A stretch of 26,173 nucleotides of DNA, taken from positions 1 through 26,173 of the forward strand of contig CAZOKP010000032.1 in the NCBI GenBank assembly GCA_964580435.1, read 5' to 3'. The notes beneath the pieces were generated by a model. The model did no database searches. It was not told the origin of the DNA and saw nothing but the letters and a program-made list of their open reading frames with translations. Origin of the DNA: CAZKEW01 sp964580435. Its GTDB lineage: Bacteria; Acidobacteriota; Aminicenantia; Aminicenantales; UBA8522. This document shows positions 16,574-23,984 of the stretch, piece by piece. The position numbers and the translations under genes are program-made. How positions within the stretch are numbered: the stretch's first letter is position 1; every line of letters begins with the position of its first letter.

Positions 16574-17365
16574 TTAACCCTCGGAAAAGATTTCTCTCCG
16601 GATACTGAGAGCCTTTCCTGTCCCGACTTCAACCTCGACGGAGACAGCGGAGAAAAACAAGCCCTCCTTCCCGGGCTCAAAACGCTGCGGCCTGGACGTC
16701 AGGAAGCGGGCCAAGGCCTGCTCCCGGCGCATCCCGATCACCGAATTGTATCCTCCGACCATGCCCACATCCGTGATATAGGCCGTCCCCTGCGGGAGGA
16801 TGCGCTCGTCAGCCGTGGGGACGTGGGTATGGGTCCCGATCACGGCGGTGACTTGCCCATCGAGATACCAGCCCAGGGCCTGCTTTTCAGATGTGGCCTC
16901 GGCGTGAAAATCGACAACGATCAAAGGGGTCACGGCCCGGAGCTTCTTGACTTCTTCAGCGGCCACTCGAAAGGGGCAATCGATGGGCTCCATGAAGACC
17001 CTTCCCTGGAGGTTCAAGACCGCCACCTTCCAGCCGTTCTTGTTCTGGAGGACGAATGATCCCTTCCCCGGATTGCCCGGAGGATAATTGGCCGGCCGCA
17101 GCAGTCGGGGCTCTTGGTCAAGGTAGGGGACCGCTTCCTTTTTATCCCAGATGTGATTGCCCGAGGTCAGGATATCGACCGAGAGGAAAAGCTCCCGGCC
17201 GACATCTTCCGTGATCCCAACGCCTCCGGCAGCATTTTCAGCGTTGGCCACGACAAAAGCTGGGGAATGCTTGTCCATGAGAAGGGGCAGAAATTTCCTC
17301 AAGGCCGTGCGGCCCGGACGGCCGATGATATCGCCTAAAAAGAGAAAACTCAGTTTATCTGGCAT
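16574..17365 (-). CDS. ymdB: YmdB-family metallophosphoesterase
   Basis: A 263-residue calcineurin-like phosphoesterase of the TIGR00282/YmdB type. The Bacillus subtilis homologue hydrolyses 2',3'-cyclic nucleotides and affects RNA decay and biofilm decisions. It is unrelated to E. coli macrodomain YmdB. Metal-binding motifs are GDIIGRPGR (11-19), NAEN (41-44), GNHIWD (69-74), DFHAEATSEK and GTHTHVPTAD, all in family order. The start overlaps rny by 11 bases. The rny-ymdB pairing is widely conserved and supports a shared role in RNA metabolism. The enzyme is cytoplasmic; no signal peptide is seen. The true substrate in this organism is unknown. Confidence 0.94.
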   Translation of the reverse strand: MPDKLSFLFLGDIIGRPGRTALRKFLPLLMDKHSPAFVVANAENAAGGVGITEDVGRELFLSVDILTSGNHIWDKKEAVPYLDQEPRLLRPANYPPGNPGKGSFVLQNKNGWKVAVLNLQGRVFMEPIDCPFRVAAEEVKKLRAVTPLIVVDFHAEATSEKQALGWYLDGQVTAVIGTHTHVPTADERILPQGTAYITDVGMVGGYNSVIGMRREQALARFLTSRPQRFEPGKEGLFFSAVSVEVEVGTGKALSIRREIFSEG

Positions 17366-18917
17366 ATTCCACGGCCCTCATTTCGCGGATGACGGTGACC
17401 TTGATCTGTCCGGGATAATCCAACTCGTTTTTGATCTTTTGGGCGATGTCCTTGGCAACAAGAGTCGCCCTCTCGTCAGAGACCTTCTGGCTTTCGACGA
17501 TGATCCGGATCTCTCTGCCCGCCTGCAAAGCAAAGGCCTTGGATACGCCTTCGAAAGAATGGGCAATTCCCTCGAGTTTTTCCAGCCGCTTGATGTACGT
17601 CTCCAGAAGCTCGCGCCGCGCTCCCGGCCTGGCAGCAGAAAGAGTGTCAGCCGCCTGCACAAGAACAGCTTCGACGGACGGAAAATCAACATCGCGATGG
17701 TGAGAAGCGATGGCCTGGGCGACAGCATTCGATTCGCCGTAGCGCTTGACGAGCTGGACGCTCAATTCCGTATGCGTTCCCTCGACGTCTTTGTCCACGG
17801 CTTTGCCGATGTCGTGAAGCAGGCCCGCTCTGAGCGCCACGGGCGTGTCCAATCCTAACTCCTTGGCCATCAGAGCGGCCAGCAGAGCCACTTCCTTAGA
17901 GTGCTGGAGCACGTTCTGCCCGTAGCTTGTCCTGTACTTCAGCTTTCCCAGGAGCTTGATAAGTTCAGGGTGGATATTCTGGACGCGGAGCTCGAGCATG
18001 ACCGATTCTCCCTCTTGCTTGAGTTTCTCTTCCAGTTCCGCTTTGACCGTCTCGACGATTTCTTCGATGCGGGCGGGATGGATCCGGCCGTCAATAACCA
18101 GTTTCTCGATGGCCAACCGGGCCAATTCGCGGCGGATGGGGTCAAAGCTGGAGAGAATGACCGCCTCGGGCGTATCGTCGACGATGATGTCGACTCCCGT
18201 GGCCAATTCCAGGGCGCGGATGTTCCGGCCTTCCCGGCCGATGATCCGCCCCTTCATGTCTTCGGAAGGTAGATCAACCACAGAAACCGTCGTCTCCACG
18301 ACATGCTCGGCCGCAGACCTCTGGATGGCCTGGCTGATGATTTCCCTGGCTACGCCCTGGCTCTTCTCCCTCGTTTCTTCTTCAATCCTCCTGAGCGACT
18401 GGACGGCTTCGAGCTTCGCCTCATCCTCGATCTTTTTGATGAGCTGACTCTTCGCCTCCTCCTGGGTTAACCCCGAAATTCGCTCTAGTTCCTCCATCTG
18501 CTTCTTGATCAGTCCCGCAACCTTTTCTTCCTGGAGGTCGATGTCCTTCTCGCGCTGATAGATCCGCCGCTCTTTCCCTGAAAATTCCCTCTCTTTCCTT
18601 TCCAGGGCCTGGAATCTCCGGTCCAGGTTTTCCTCCTTGGTTACCAGCCTTCTTTCCATCTCGCTGATCTTTTTCCGCTGCTCGCGGGTCTTCCTCTCGA
18701 ACTCTGCTTCGAAGTTGATGAATTTCTCTTTTGACTCCAGGGCGGCTTTCTGGGCAATCTTTTCAGCTTCCGCTTTCGCCGCGGCCAAGGTATTCTTGGC
18801 CTCTTCCCGGGCTTGAGACAGAGTTTTGGCCTCTTGTCGTCTCTTCATCAGATAGACGACGACCCCGACGACCCACAAGAACAACGCGGCAAGTCCAACA
18901 ATAAGAGCTGTATTCAC
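17355..18917 (-). CDS. rny: Ribonuclease Y
   Basis: Membrane-anchored endoribonuclease that starts mRNA decay, 520 residues. One N-terminal membrane segment (about 3-24) is followed by a long charged coiled coil (about 27-190), a KH domain with GREG at 227-230 (KGRIIGREGRNIRALE), and an HD domain with catalytic LLHDIGK (H368, D369) and ASHHRDVDF. The frame allows GTG at 18926, but that codon is fused to the AGGAGG ribosome-binding site. GTG at 18917 lies eight bases after AGGAGG and is the better start. It follows a 199-base spacer after zapA and overlaps ymdB by 11 bases. Absence of a close upstream gene suggests either readthrough or a separate 5' end here. Confidence 0.95.
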   Translation of the reverse strand: MNTALIVGLAALFLWVVGVVVYLMKRRQEAKTLSQAREEAKNTLAAAKAEAEKIAQKAALESKEKFINFEAEFERKTREQRKKISEMERRLVTKEENLDRRFQALERKEREFSGKERRIYQREKDIDLQEEKVAGLIKKQMEELERISGLTQEEAKSQLIKKIEDEAKLEAVQSLRRIEEETREKSQGVAREIISQAIQRSAAEHVVETTVSVVDLPSEDMKGRIIGREGRNIRALELATGVDIIVDDTPEAVILSSFDPIRRELARLAIEKLVIDGRIHPARIEEIVETVKAELEEKLKQEGESVMLELRVQNIHPELIKLLGKLKYRTSYGQNVLQHSKEVALLAALMAKELGLDTPVALRAGLLHDIGKAVDKDVEGTHTELSVQLVKRYGESNAVAQAIASHHRDVDFPSVEAVLVQAADTLSAARPGARRELLETYIKRLEKLEGIAHSFEGVSKAFALQAGREIRIIVESQKVSDERATLVAKDIAQKIKNELDYPGQIKVTVIREMRAVEYAR

Positions 18918-18989
18918 TTTGTTCACCTCCTCTTAGGAGTGTCGGAGGAGAGGAAATGAGGAAGGTTTAGGAAATTACATTTTTCTGGG

Positions 18990-19116
18990 TGAATGGGGGA
19001 GAAAAAGAAAGAGCAGAAAAGTTGCCGAGCTATTCCCGGCCAGCCGCTGCCCTTTCTCCCAGGTGAACCTGGTCCTCAGCACATCTATGACAGGGTTCGC
19101 CCAACATCCTGTCGTT
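18990..19116 (-). other. Structured zapA-rny spacer, possible small RNA
   Basis: This is the only long spacer in the minus-strand array. Read in transcription order it holds three hairpins: GACAGG/CCTGTC (19113-19089), CCAGG-TTCA-CCTGG (19072-19059), and GCCGGG/CTCGGC (19040-19024, one G.U pair) followed by a T-rich run near 19020-18990. The last resembles an intrinsic terminator. In several bacteria 6S RNA lies directly downstream of zapA, so a small RNA is plausible. I could not fit it to the 6S consensus, and it is shorter than typical 6S. Confidence 0.35.
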
Positions 19117-19443
19117 TTATGGAGTCTTGTCAAAATCATTGTAAGTTTTATCCTCTTTGAGAAAATGAGCCTCTAAACTCCCTATTTCACTCTCCATATG
19201 TCCGATGACTTCATTCAATTGATCCAATTTCTTCTGGCAGAGAAAGAATTCGTCGGCAATATTCAGGGCCGCCAGAACGGCTATCTTCAACATATCCGCC
19301 GACTTGGATTTGACTGCGACTTCGTGCATTTTCTGATCAATATATGAAGTCAGATGACTTATATATTTTTCATCCTCTTCTCCTTTAACTCTTATCCGGT
19401 ATTTCTGTCCGTAAATTTCGACTTCGATGATTCTGTCGATCAT
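19117..19443 (-). CDS. zapA: Cell division protein ZapA
   Basis: A 108-residue FtsZ-ring stabiliser that bundles FtsZ filaments. The N-terminal globular part has the family pattern VEIYGQKYRIRVKGEEDEKYI, then YIDQKMHEVAVKS and ADMLKIAVLAALNIADEFF, leading into a C-terminal coiled coil (about 65-98). Length matches typical ZapA (about 100-110). It begins within the stop of the preceding coiled-coil gene (ATGA, four-base overlap) and is followed by a 199-base spacer before rny. Placement after pheST and before rny is a recurring bacterial arrangement. Confidence 0.9.
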   Translation of the reverse strand: MIDRIIEVEIYGQKYRIRVKGEEDEKYISHLTSYIDQKMHEVAVKSKSADMLKIAVLAALNIADEFFLCQKKLDQLNEVIGHMESEIGSLEAHFLKEDKTYNDFDKTP

Positions 19444-19700
19444 AGGCCGAGCTTATCAATCTGGCCGATAATGGCCTCAATTTTGTTTTTTATGACATCC
19501 CTCTCGCTCTCGTATCGTTTCAGTTCCTCCTCAAACTTGGCTGTCCGCCTGGCCTGCTCCTCGTGGTCCTTGATCCCCGATTTAAGCTCTTTGACCTGTT
19601 GTTTGAGCTTGTCGTTCTCTGCGGTCAGCTTATTGACGTATTCAATAACCTGAGTAATTTTTCCTTCAAGTATTTTAATTCTTTCCAGTTCCATTGTCAA
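19440..19700 (-). CDS. Small coiled-coil protein, ZapB-like
   Basis: An 86-residue, highly charged protein predicted to be nearly all coiled coil, rich in Glu, Lys and Leu with no globular core. It resembles ZapB-type division proteins in size and helix content (EYVNKLTAENDKLKQQVKEL), and it sits directly before zapA with a four-base overlap, so a divisome role alongside ZapA is a reasonable inference. Coiled-coil similarity alone is weak proof. Two starts compete: TTG at 19700, five bases after AGGAGG, and ATG at 19694, eleven bases after it. The 5' end overlaps pheT by 20-26 bases. Confidence 0.72.
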   Translation of the reverse strand: MTMELERIKILEGKITQVIEYVNKLTAENDKLKQQVKELKSGIKDHEEQARRTAKFEEELKRYESERDVIKNKIEAIIGQIDKLGL

Positions 19701-21750
19701 TTTTACCTCCTTTTCTGAGCTGGACCTTAAAGGTCTTCTTCAAGACATTTAGGATCTGCTGTTCAGCCTTATCTACCTCTTCGGCCAGGAGTGTCCTCTG
19801 GGGATGACGATAAATAAAGCGGAACGACAGGCTGACTGTGTCTTGAGGGATCGATTCTCCGGAATAAAGGTCGACAACCTGGAACTCCTCCAGGATGGGA
19901 AGGGGAAGCTTTTCAACGGTCTTCTTTATCTCCTGATAAGCGACATCGCGAGGTACCACCAAGGAAATATCACGGCTTACGCTGGGAAACTTCGCCACCG
20001 GAACGTAGGCGAACGGCTGGGGCTGTTTCCCGAACAAGAGCTCAAGGTTAATCTCGGCGGCATAAACCTCTGGCTTGACGGAGAAACCGTCCAAAATATT
20101 TTTCCTAACCCGGCCGAGACAGCCGATCTTTTCCTCCTTATAAACCAGGGCTAACGAGTAGTCTGGTCCAAAGAAGGGATGGCTTTCGGTCTCAAACGAA
20201 AAGGGCTCATACCGGAGCTGTTTCATCAGGGCCTCGCACGCTCCTTTGATATAGAAAAATCCCGATTCCTGGGGTTTCTCCTGCCAGTGGGGCTCATCCT
20301 GAGGCCCCGCGCTCAGGAGGGCCAGCGTCAGCCTTTCCCGGTAGTCCGGCTCTTCCACGAAATAGACCTTCCCGATCTCAAAAATGTGGACGGCGTCCAG
20401 GCCACGGTTCTTGTTCCAGGCCAGCGTTTCCAGCAGGCCTCCGAGGAGAGTCGTCCTCAAAAGAGAAGATTTCGCCGACACGGGGTTGCGTATCTCCACG
20501 GCTTGGAGGCCTGGGCCGAGAATTTTCTCCCTTTCGGGATCGGAAAAACTAAACGTGATTACTTCATTGAACCCGCGGTGAAAGAAGAGGGGCCTCAGCT
20601 TAGTGATTCTCTCCTTGCTCTTATCAAGGATAGGCTCAACGACCTTCACTGGCGGGACAACACTGGGAATGTTCTTGTAGCCGAAGAAGCGGGCGATCTC
20701 CTCGATGAGATCCGTCTCTCTGTCGATATCCACCCGGAAAAAGGGGACCTTGACCAGCCAGATTCCGCCCTGACCCGTCTCAACGCCGAACTCCAGATCG
20801 GTGAGCGTTTTTTTGATGAAGCTCTCCTCCACCTCGATGCCCAAGAGGTCGGCGACGCGGCGGTGGCGGAGAATGATCTCTTTCTTTTTTCGGGGCTGCG
20901 GATAGACATCGGCCAGTTCCTTGGCTGCGCGGCCTCCAAATTGGCCAAGGAGAGAAGCCGCCATCAAAGCTGCTTGGGGGGGATAGGCGATGTCTGCGCC
21001 CCTTTCAAATCGATACGATGCATCCGTCTGGATTCCGGCTGCCTTCCGGGTTTTCCGGACCGATACCGGGTCAAAATAAGCGCTCTCGATGAAGACGTCT
21101 GTCGTCTCTTCTGTAACGGCTGAGTCCTGTCCCCCGATGACTCCGGCCAAGGCCACAGGCTTTAAATCATCAGCAATGACCAGCATGCCTTGAGCAAGAG
21201 CGAGGTCCTGGCCGTCAAGACAAAGAAGCTTTTCCCCTTTTTTGGCTCTCCGGATTATGATCTTGGCCCCGGCGATCTTTGCCAGGTCGAAGGCGTGGAT
21301 AGGGTGGGATGTGGAGAAAAGAACATAATTGCTGATATCGACGACATTGTTGATCGGGTTCAGGCCCATCAACTCGATCCTCTTGGCCAGCCAAGCCGGC
21401 GAGGGCCCGACCTTCACGCCTTTGACGACAATGCCGCAATACCGATGGCAGAGGTCCTCGTCCCAGATCTGAACATCAACAACGTCGGACGTCTTCTGGC
21501 TCAATTCGGCGAGCGGCCAGGTTTTCTCTTTTAAAGACAAACCCAGACCCGCCGCCAATTCCCTGGCCATCCCCAGGTGTCCGAGAGTATCAGGACGATT
21601 GGCATAGGTCTCAACATCAAGGAGGACATCTTCTCCTTTCTCTTCTATGGCCTCGACCATCAGGCCGATCCGGTTCAGCGTATCGACAACCTGGGAGACA
21701 GAGAGGTCCCCATCCACATACTCTTTCAACCATTCCAAGCTGATCTTCAT
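19675..21750 (-). CDS. pheT: Phenylalanine-tRNA ligase beta subunit, short form
   Basis: Beta chain of the alpha2-beta2 phenylalanyl-tRNA synthetase, 691 residues. It carries editing and tRNA-binding modules. The start MKISLEWLKEYVDGDLS is canonical, but by residue 47 the sequence is already in ETYANRPDTLGHLGMARELAA. In E. coli-type proteins (about 795 residues) an EMAP-like tRNA-binding OB domain of roughly 110 residues lies between these parts, and it is missing here. The B3/B4 editing domain follows (MGLNPINNVVDISNYV, HPIHAFDLAKI). Then come B5, the catalytic-like core, and a C-terminal anticodon-binding FDX-ACB domain starting near KFPSVSRDISLVV. The gene overlaps pheS by four bases. The deletion looks clean, not a frameshift. 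Confidence 0.95.
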   Translation of the reverse strand: MKISLEWLKEYVDGDLSVSQVVDTLNRIGLMVEAIEEKGEDVLLDVETYANRPDTLGHLGMARELAAGLGLSLKEKTWPLAELSQKTSDVVDVQIWDEDLCHRYCGIVVKGVKVGPSPAWLAKRIELMGLNPINNVVDISNYVLFSTSHPIHAFDLAKIAGAKIIIRRAKKGEKLLCLDGQDLALAQGMLVIADDLKPVALAGVIGGQDSAVTEETTDVFIESAYFDPVSVRKTRKAAGIQTDASYRFERGADIAYPPQAALMAASLLGQFGGRAAKELADVYPQPRKKKEIILRHRRVADLLGIEVEESFIKKTLTDLEFGVETGQGGIWLVKVPFFRVDIDRETDLIEEIARFFGYKNIPSVVPPVKVVEPILDKSKERITKLRPLFFHRGFNEVITFSFSDPEREKILGPGLQAVEIRNPVSAKSSLLRTTLLGGLLETLAWNKNRGLDAVHIFEIGKVYFVEEPDYRERLTLALLSAGPQDEPHWQEKPQESGFFYIKGACEALMKQLRYEPFSFETESHPFFGPDYSLALVYKEEKIGCLGRVRKNILDGFSVKPEVYAAEINLELLFGKQPQPFAYVPVAKFPSVSRDISLVVPRDVAYQEIKKTVEKLPLPILEEFQVVDLYSGESIPQDTVSLSFRFIYRHPQRTLLAEEVDKAEQQILNVLKKTFKVQLRKGGKIDNGTGKN

Positions 21751-22832
21751 TTCAGGAAAAATTGCCGGGTGAAACGCAAATCATTCTCATAAAAAGTCCG
21801 CATATCCTGGATCCCGTAACAGAACATGGCCGTTCGCTCGATGCCCAGTCCGAAGGCCCAGCCTGTATACTTTTCGGGATCGATGTTCACGTTCTTAAAA
21901 ACCTGGGGGTCAACCATCCCGGCTCCGAGGAGTTCTTTCCAGCCCGAGCCCCCGCAGACGGGGCAGGTCTTATCGCTGCCGTGGCAGACCATGCAGCCGA
22001 TATCCACTTCGGCTGATGGCTCAGTGAAGGGAAAGAAGCTCGGCCGAAAACGGATCTCCGTTTTTTCGCCGAGGAGGGCGCGCAAGAAATATTCCAGCGT
22101 CCCTTTGAGGTGGGCAAAGGTCACGCCTTCGTCCACGAGAAGCCCTTCGACTTGATAGAACTGGGGCAGATGGGTGGGGTCGATGGCCTCTCGTCGGAAA
22201 ACTCTCCCGGGGATGATGATTCTAATAGGGGGCTTGCATTTCTCCATCACCCGGATCTGCACCGGCGAGGTATGCGTCCTCAAGAGCAGCTGGTCATTGA
22301 TGTATAGGGTATCCCAGTCATCCCTGGCCGGGTGGTGCGGAGGAAAATTCAGGGCCTCAAAATTATAGTAATCCGTCTCTATTTCGGGGCCATCCGCGAC
22401 AGAAAAACCCATGGCCAGAAAAATATTCTCGATCTCCTGCTCAAAAAGGAAAAGCGGGTGGGGGGCCCCCCAGTAGGCCTCTTTCCCGGGAAGAGTCGGG
22501 TCGGGTGCCCCGACAATCTTGGCCTTGCCTTCATCATGAACGGGAATTTCTTCTTTGGCATATACAGAGAGGTTTTTTGGAGCGAGCATGGGGACCTTTT
22601 CTTGAAGCTTCTCTTGAACATAGATTTTTAAGGCGTTGAGAAGCTTACCGGCAGCAGGTTTCTCTTCCGGAGAGAGGTTCTTGAGATCTTTGAAAAGAAG
22701 GGTAATTTGCCCTCTTTTTCGGCTCAGAAACTCGTTGCGCAGCTCCTGGAGCGATCTTTCGTCCTTGATCCCGGCCAGGGCCGCTTCAAACTTCTCTCTG
22801 AGCTCCTCGATCTTCTTCGCGAAATCCTTCAT
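21747..22832 (-). CDS. pheS: Phenylalanine-tRNA ligase alpha subunit
   Basis: Catalytic alpha chain (361 residues) that charges tRNA-Phe. An N-terminal coiled coil (about 1-85) that grips tRNA precedes the class II core. Motif 1 region is HHPARDDWDTLY (166-177). Motif 2 is GRVFRREAIDPTHLPQFYQVEG (starting at 209). Motif 3 is GLGIERTAMFCYG (328-340) followed by ENDLRF. Four cysteines at 280, 283, 290 and 293 (CMVC and CPVC) form a compact pair of CxxC motifs suited to zinc, a variant also seen in other bacterial PheS proteins. It begins one base after rplT and overlaps pheT by four bases. Confidence 0.97.
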   Translation of the reverse strand: MKDFAKKIEELREKFEAALAGIKDERSLQELRNEFLSRKRGQITLLFKDLKNLSPEEKPAAGKLLNALKIYVQEKLQEKVPMLAPKNLSVYAKEEIPVHDEGKAKIVGAPDPTLPGKEAYWGAPHPLFLFEQEIENIFLAMGFSVADGPEIETDYYNFEALNFPPHHPARDDWDTLYINDQLLLRTHTSPVQIRVMEKCKPPIRIIIPGRVFRREAIDPTHLPQFYQVEGLLVDEGVTFAHLKGTLEYFLRALLGEKTEIRFRPSFFPFTEPSAEVDIGCMVCHGSDKTCPVCGGSGWKELLGAGMVDPQVFKNVNIDPEKYTGWAFGLGIERTAMFCYGIQDMRTFYENDLRFTRQFFLK

Positions 22833-22833
22833 C

Positions 22834-23193
22834 TCACGTCGCTCGAGCCTCCTTCACTTTATGGACGAGCGAGGCGAAGGCTTGGGGAGAATTCACGGCC
22901 AGGTCGGCAAGCACCTTTCTATCAAGCTCTATTTGCAATTTCTTCAGGCCGTTCATGAAACGGCTGTAGGCCATTCCGTTCATCTCAGAGGCGGCCTTGA
23001 TCCGGATGATCCAAAGGCGCCGGAAATCTCTCTTGCGGTTGCGCCTGTCTCTATAAGCATAGAGCAGGGATTTTTCCACGGCCTCTTTGGCCGTCCGGTA
23101 ATTGTGACCTTTGGCTCCCCAATAGCCTTTGGCCAGCTTCAGGGTCTTTGACCTGCGGGCCCTTCTTTTCGTTCCTCTTTTTACTCTGGGCAT
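22834..23193 (-). CDS. rplT: Ribosomal protein L20
   Basis: Large-subunit assembly protein bL20, 119 residues. It is recognisable from MPRVKRGTKRRARRSKTLKLAKGYWGAK with its very basic N-terminal tail, then RDRRNRKRDFRRLWIIRI and AASEMNGMAYSRFMNGLKK, the family core. Length is standard. It starts 20 bases after rpmI and ends one base before pheS, giving the classic infC-rpmI-rplT-pheS-pheT order. In E. coli and Bacillus, L20 represses its own operon by binding mRNA; I see no clear leader structure here, so such control is not claimed. Confidence 0.97.
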   Translation of the reverse strand: MPRVKRGTKRRARRSKTLKLAKGYWGAKGHNYRTAKEAVEKSLLYAYRDRRNRKRDFRRLWIIRIKAASEMNGMAYSRFMNGLKKLQIELDRKVLADLAVNSPQAFASLVHKVKEARAT

Positions 23194-23213
23194 CGTGTTC
23201 TCCTTATTCGGGT

Positions 23214-23414
23214 CTAAAATTCGTAGGGGAGCATCTTTTTTATAGCCGCTCTATCGGCTCGGCTCACGACCACTTTTTTGCCCAGTTGCCTTTTCCTCTT
23301 GGAATTCTTATTGGCAAGCAGGTGGCTCTTGCAAGCCTTGCTATGCATGATTTTCTTCTTGGCTGTTACCCGGAACCTCTTTTGAGCTCCCTTGTGCGTC
23401 TTTAGTTTTGGCAT
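23214..23414 (-). CDS. rpmI: Ribosomal protein L35
   Basis: Small basic ribosomal protein bL35, 66 residues from ATG 23414. It begins MPKLKTHKGAQKRFRVT and continues through KSHLLANKNSKRKRQLGKK, which are family hallmarks, ending KKMLPYEF. The frame is open nine codons further upstream, but AGGAGG lies five bases before the ATG at 23414 and the homologous protein starts MPK. Its first 74 bases lie inside the 3' end of infC in another frame, a large overlap for this pair. Confidence 0.96.
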   Translation of the reverse strand: MPKLKTHKGAQKRFRVTAKKKIMHSKACKSHLLANKNSKRKRQLGKKVVVSRADRAAIKKMLPYEF

Positions 23415-23970
23415 CCTTTCCTCCTGATTTGGCCGCGACAAGCAGGGCCGACAAAGCCCAATCCTGCTTCCTCATCCCTCCATCCTGGCGGCCGTGCTCC
23501 TTGATGTCCTCGAGAATGCGGTCCATAAGATGCTGGGCCAGCTCTGGTTTGGACCTCTCCCTCCCTCTGATCATAATGGTCACTTTGACTTTGTTCCCTT
23601 CTTCCAAGAACCTCTGCACGTGGCGCATCTTGAAATTAAAATCATGGATGCTGATCTTTGGCCGGAATTTGATCTCCTTCAGCTGAACCTGCTTTTGATG
23701 TTTCTTGGCCTCGTGTTCTTTCTTATGTTGCTCATACAGAAATTTCCCATAATCCATGATGCGGCAGACGGGCGGGTTGGCCTCCGGGGCAATTTCCACG
23801 AGGTCGAACCCTTTCTGCCTGGCCAGAGTGATGGCCTCCGGAACGGACAGGATACCGACTTGCCTTTTTTCTTCGTCGATAACCCTGATTTCTCTCGCGC
23901 GTATCATTTCATTAATCCGATGCGGTTTTGCCTTTCTGGCTGCAGGATAGAAAGACTGTTTCTTAAAAAT
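23341..23970 (-). CDS. infC: Translation initiation factor IF-3 with ATT start codon
   Basis: IF-3 binds the 30S subunit, checks start-codon pairing and prevents premature 50S joining. The first ATG (23907) would begin in the middle of the conserved segment INEMIRAREIRVID. Reading upstream in frame there is no ATG, GTG or TTG, only ATT at 23970, placed six bases after a perfect AAAGGAGG. This yields 209 residues starting (M)FKKQSFYPAARKA. ATT initiation is the hallmark of infC autoregulation in E. coli, because IF-3 discriminates against it. The N domain continues to PPVCRIMDYGKFLYEQ, and the C domain has KEIKFRPKISIHDFNFK. The C-terminus is unusual: the usual MEGR-like ending is replaced by MRKQDWALSALLVAAK and a polar tail of about 28 residues overlapping rpmI by 74 bases. 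Confidence 0.95.
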   Translation of the reverse strand: MFKKQSFYPAARKAKPHRINEMIRAREIRVIDEEKRQVGILSVPEAITLARQKGFDLVEIAPEANPPVCRIMDYGKFLYEQHKKEHEAKKHQKQVQLKEIKFRPKISIHDFNFKMRHVQRFLEEGNKVKVTIMIRGRERSKPELAQHLMDRILEDIKEHGRQDGGMRKQDWALSALLVAAKSGGKDAKTKDAQGSSKEVPGNSQEENHA

Positions 23971-23976
23971 GCTTGG

Positions 23977-23984
23977 CCTCCTTT
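23977..23984 (-). promoter_or_regulatory. Perfect ribosome-binding site setting the infC ATT start
   Basis: AAAGGAGG on the minus strand overlaps the thrS stop codon (TAA, 23985-23983) and is followed by CCAAGC and then ATT. Spacing of six bases is ideal. The thrS stop is also in frame with infC five codons upstream of ATT, so translation cannot begin further out. Confidence 0.85.

Noticed and set aside
19021..19116. 4.5S (SRP) RNA in the zapA-rny spacer
   Set aside because: Short stretches such as ACCAGGT and GCCGGGA look similar, but the invariant GGAA tetraloop and its flanking internal loops are absent.
19120..19135. TTGACA at the end of zapA as a promoter for rny
   Set aside because: No acceptable -10 hexamer occurs 15-19 bases downstream, and the TTGACA is explained by the codons for Phe-Asp-Lys.
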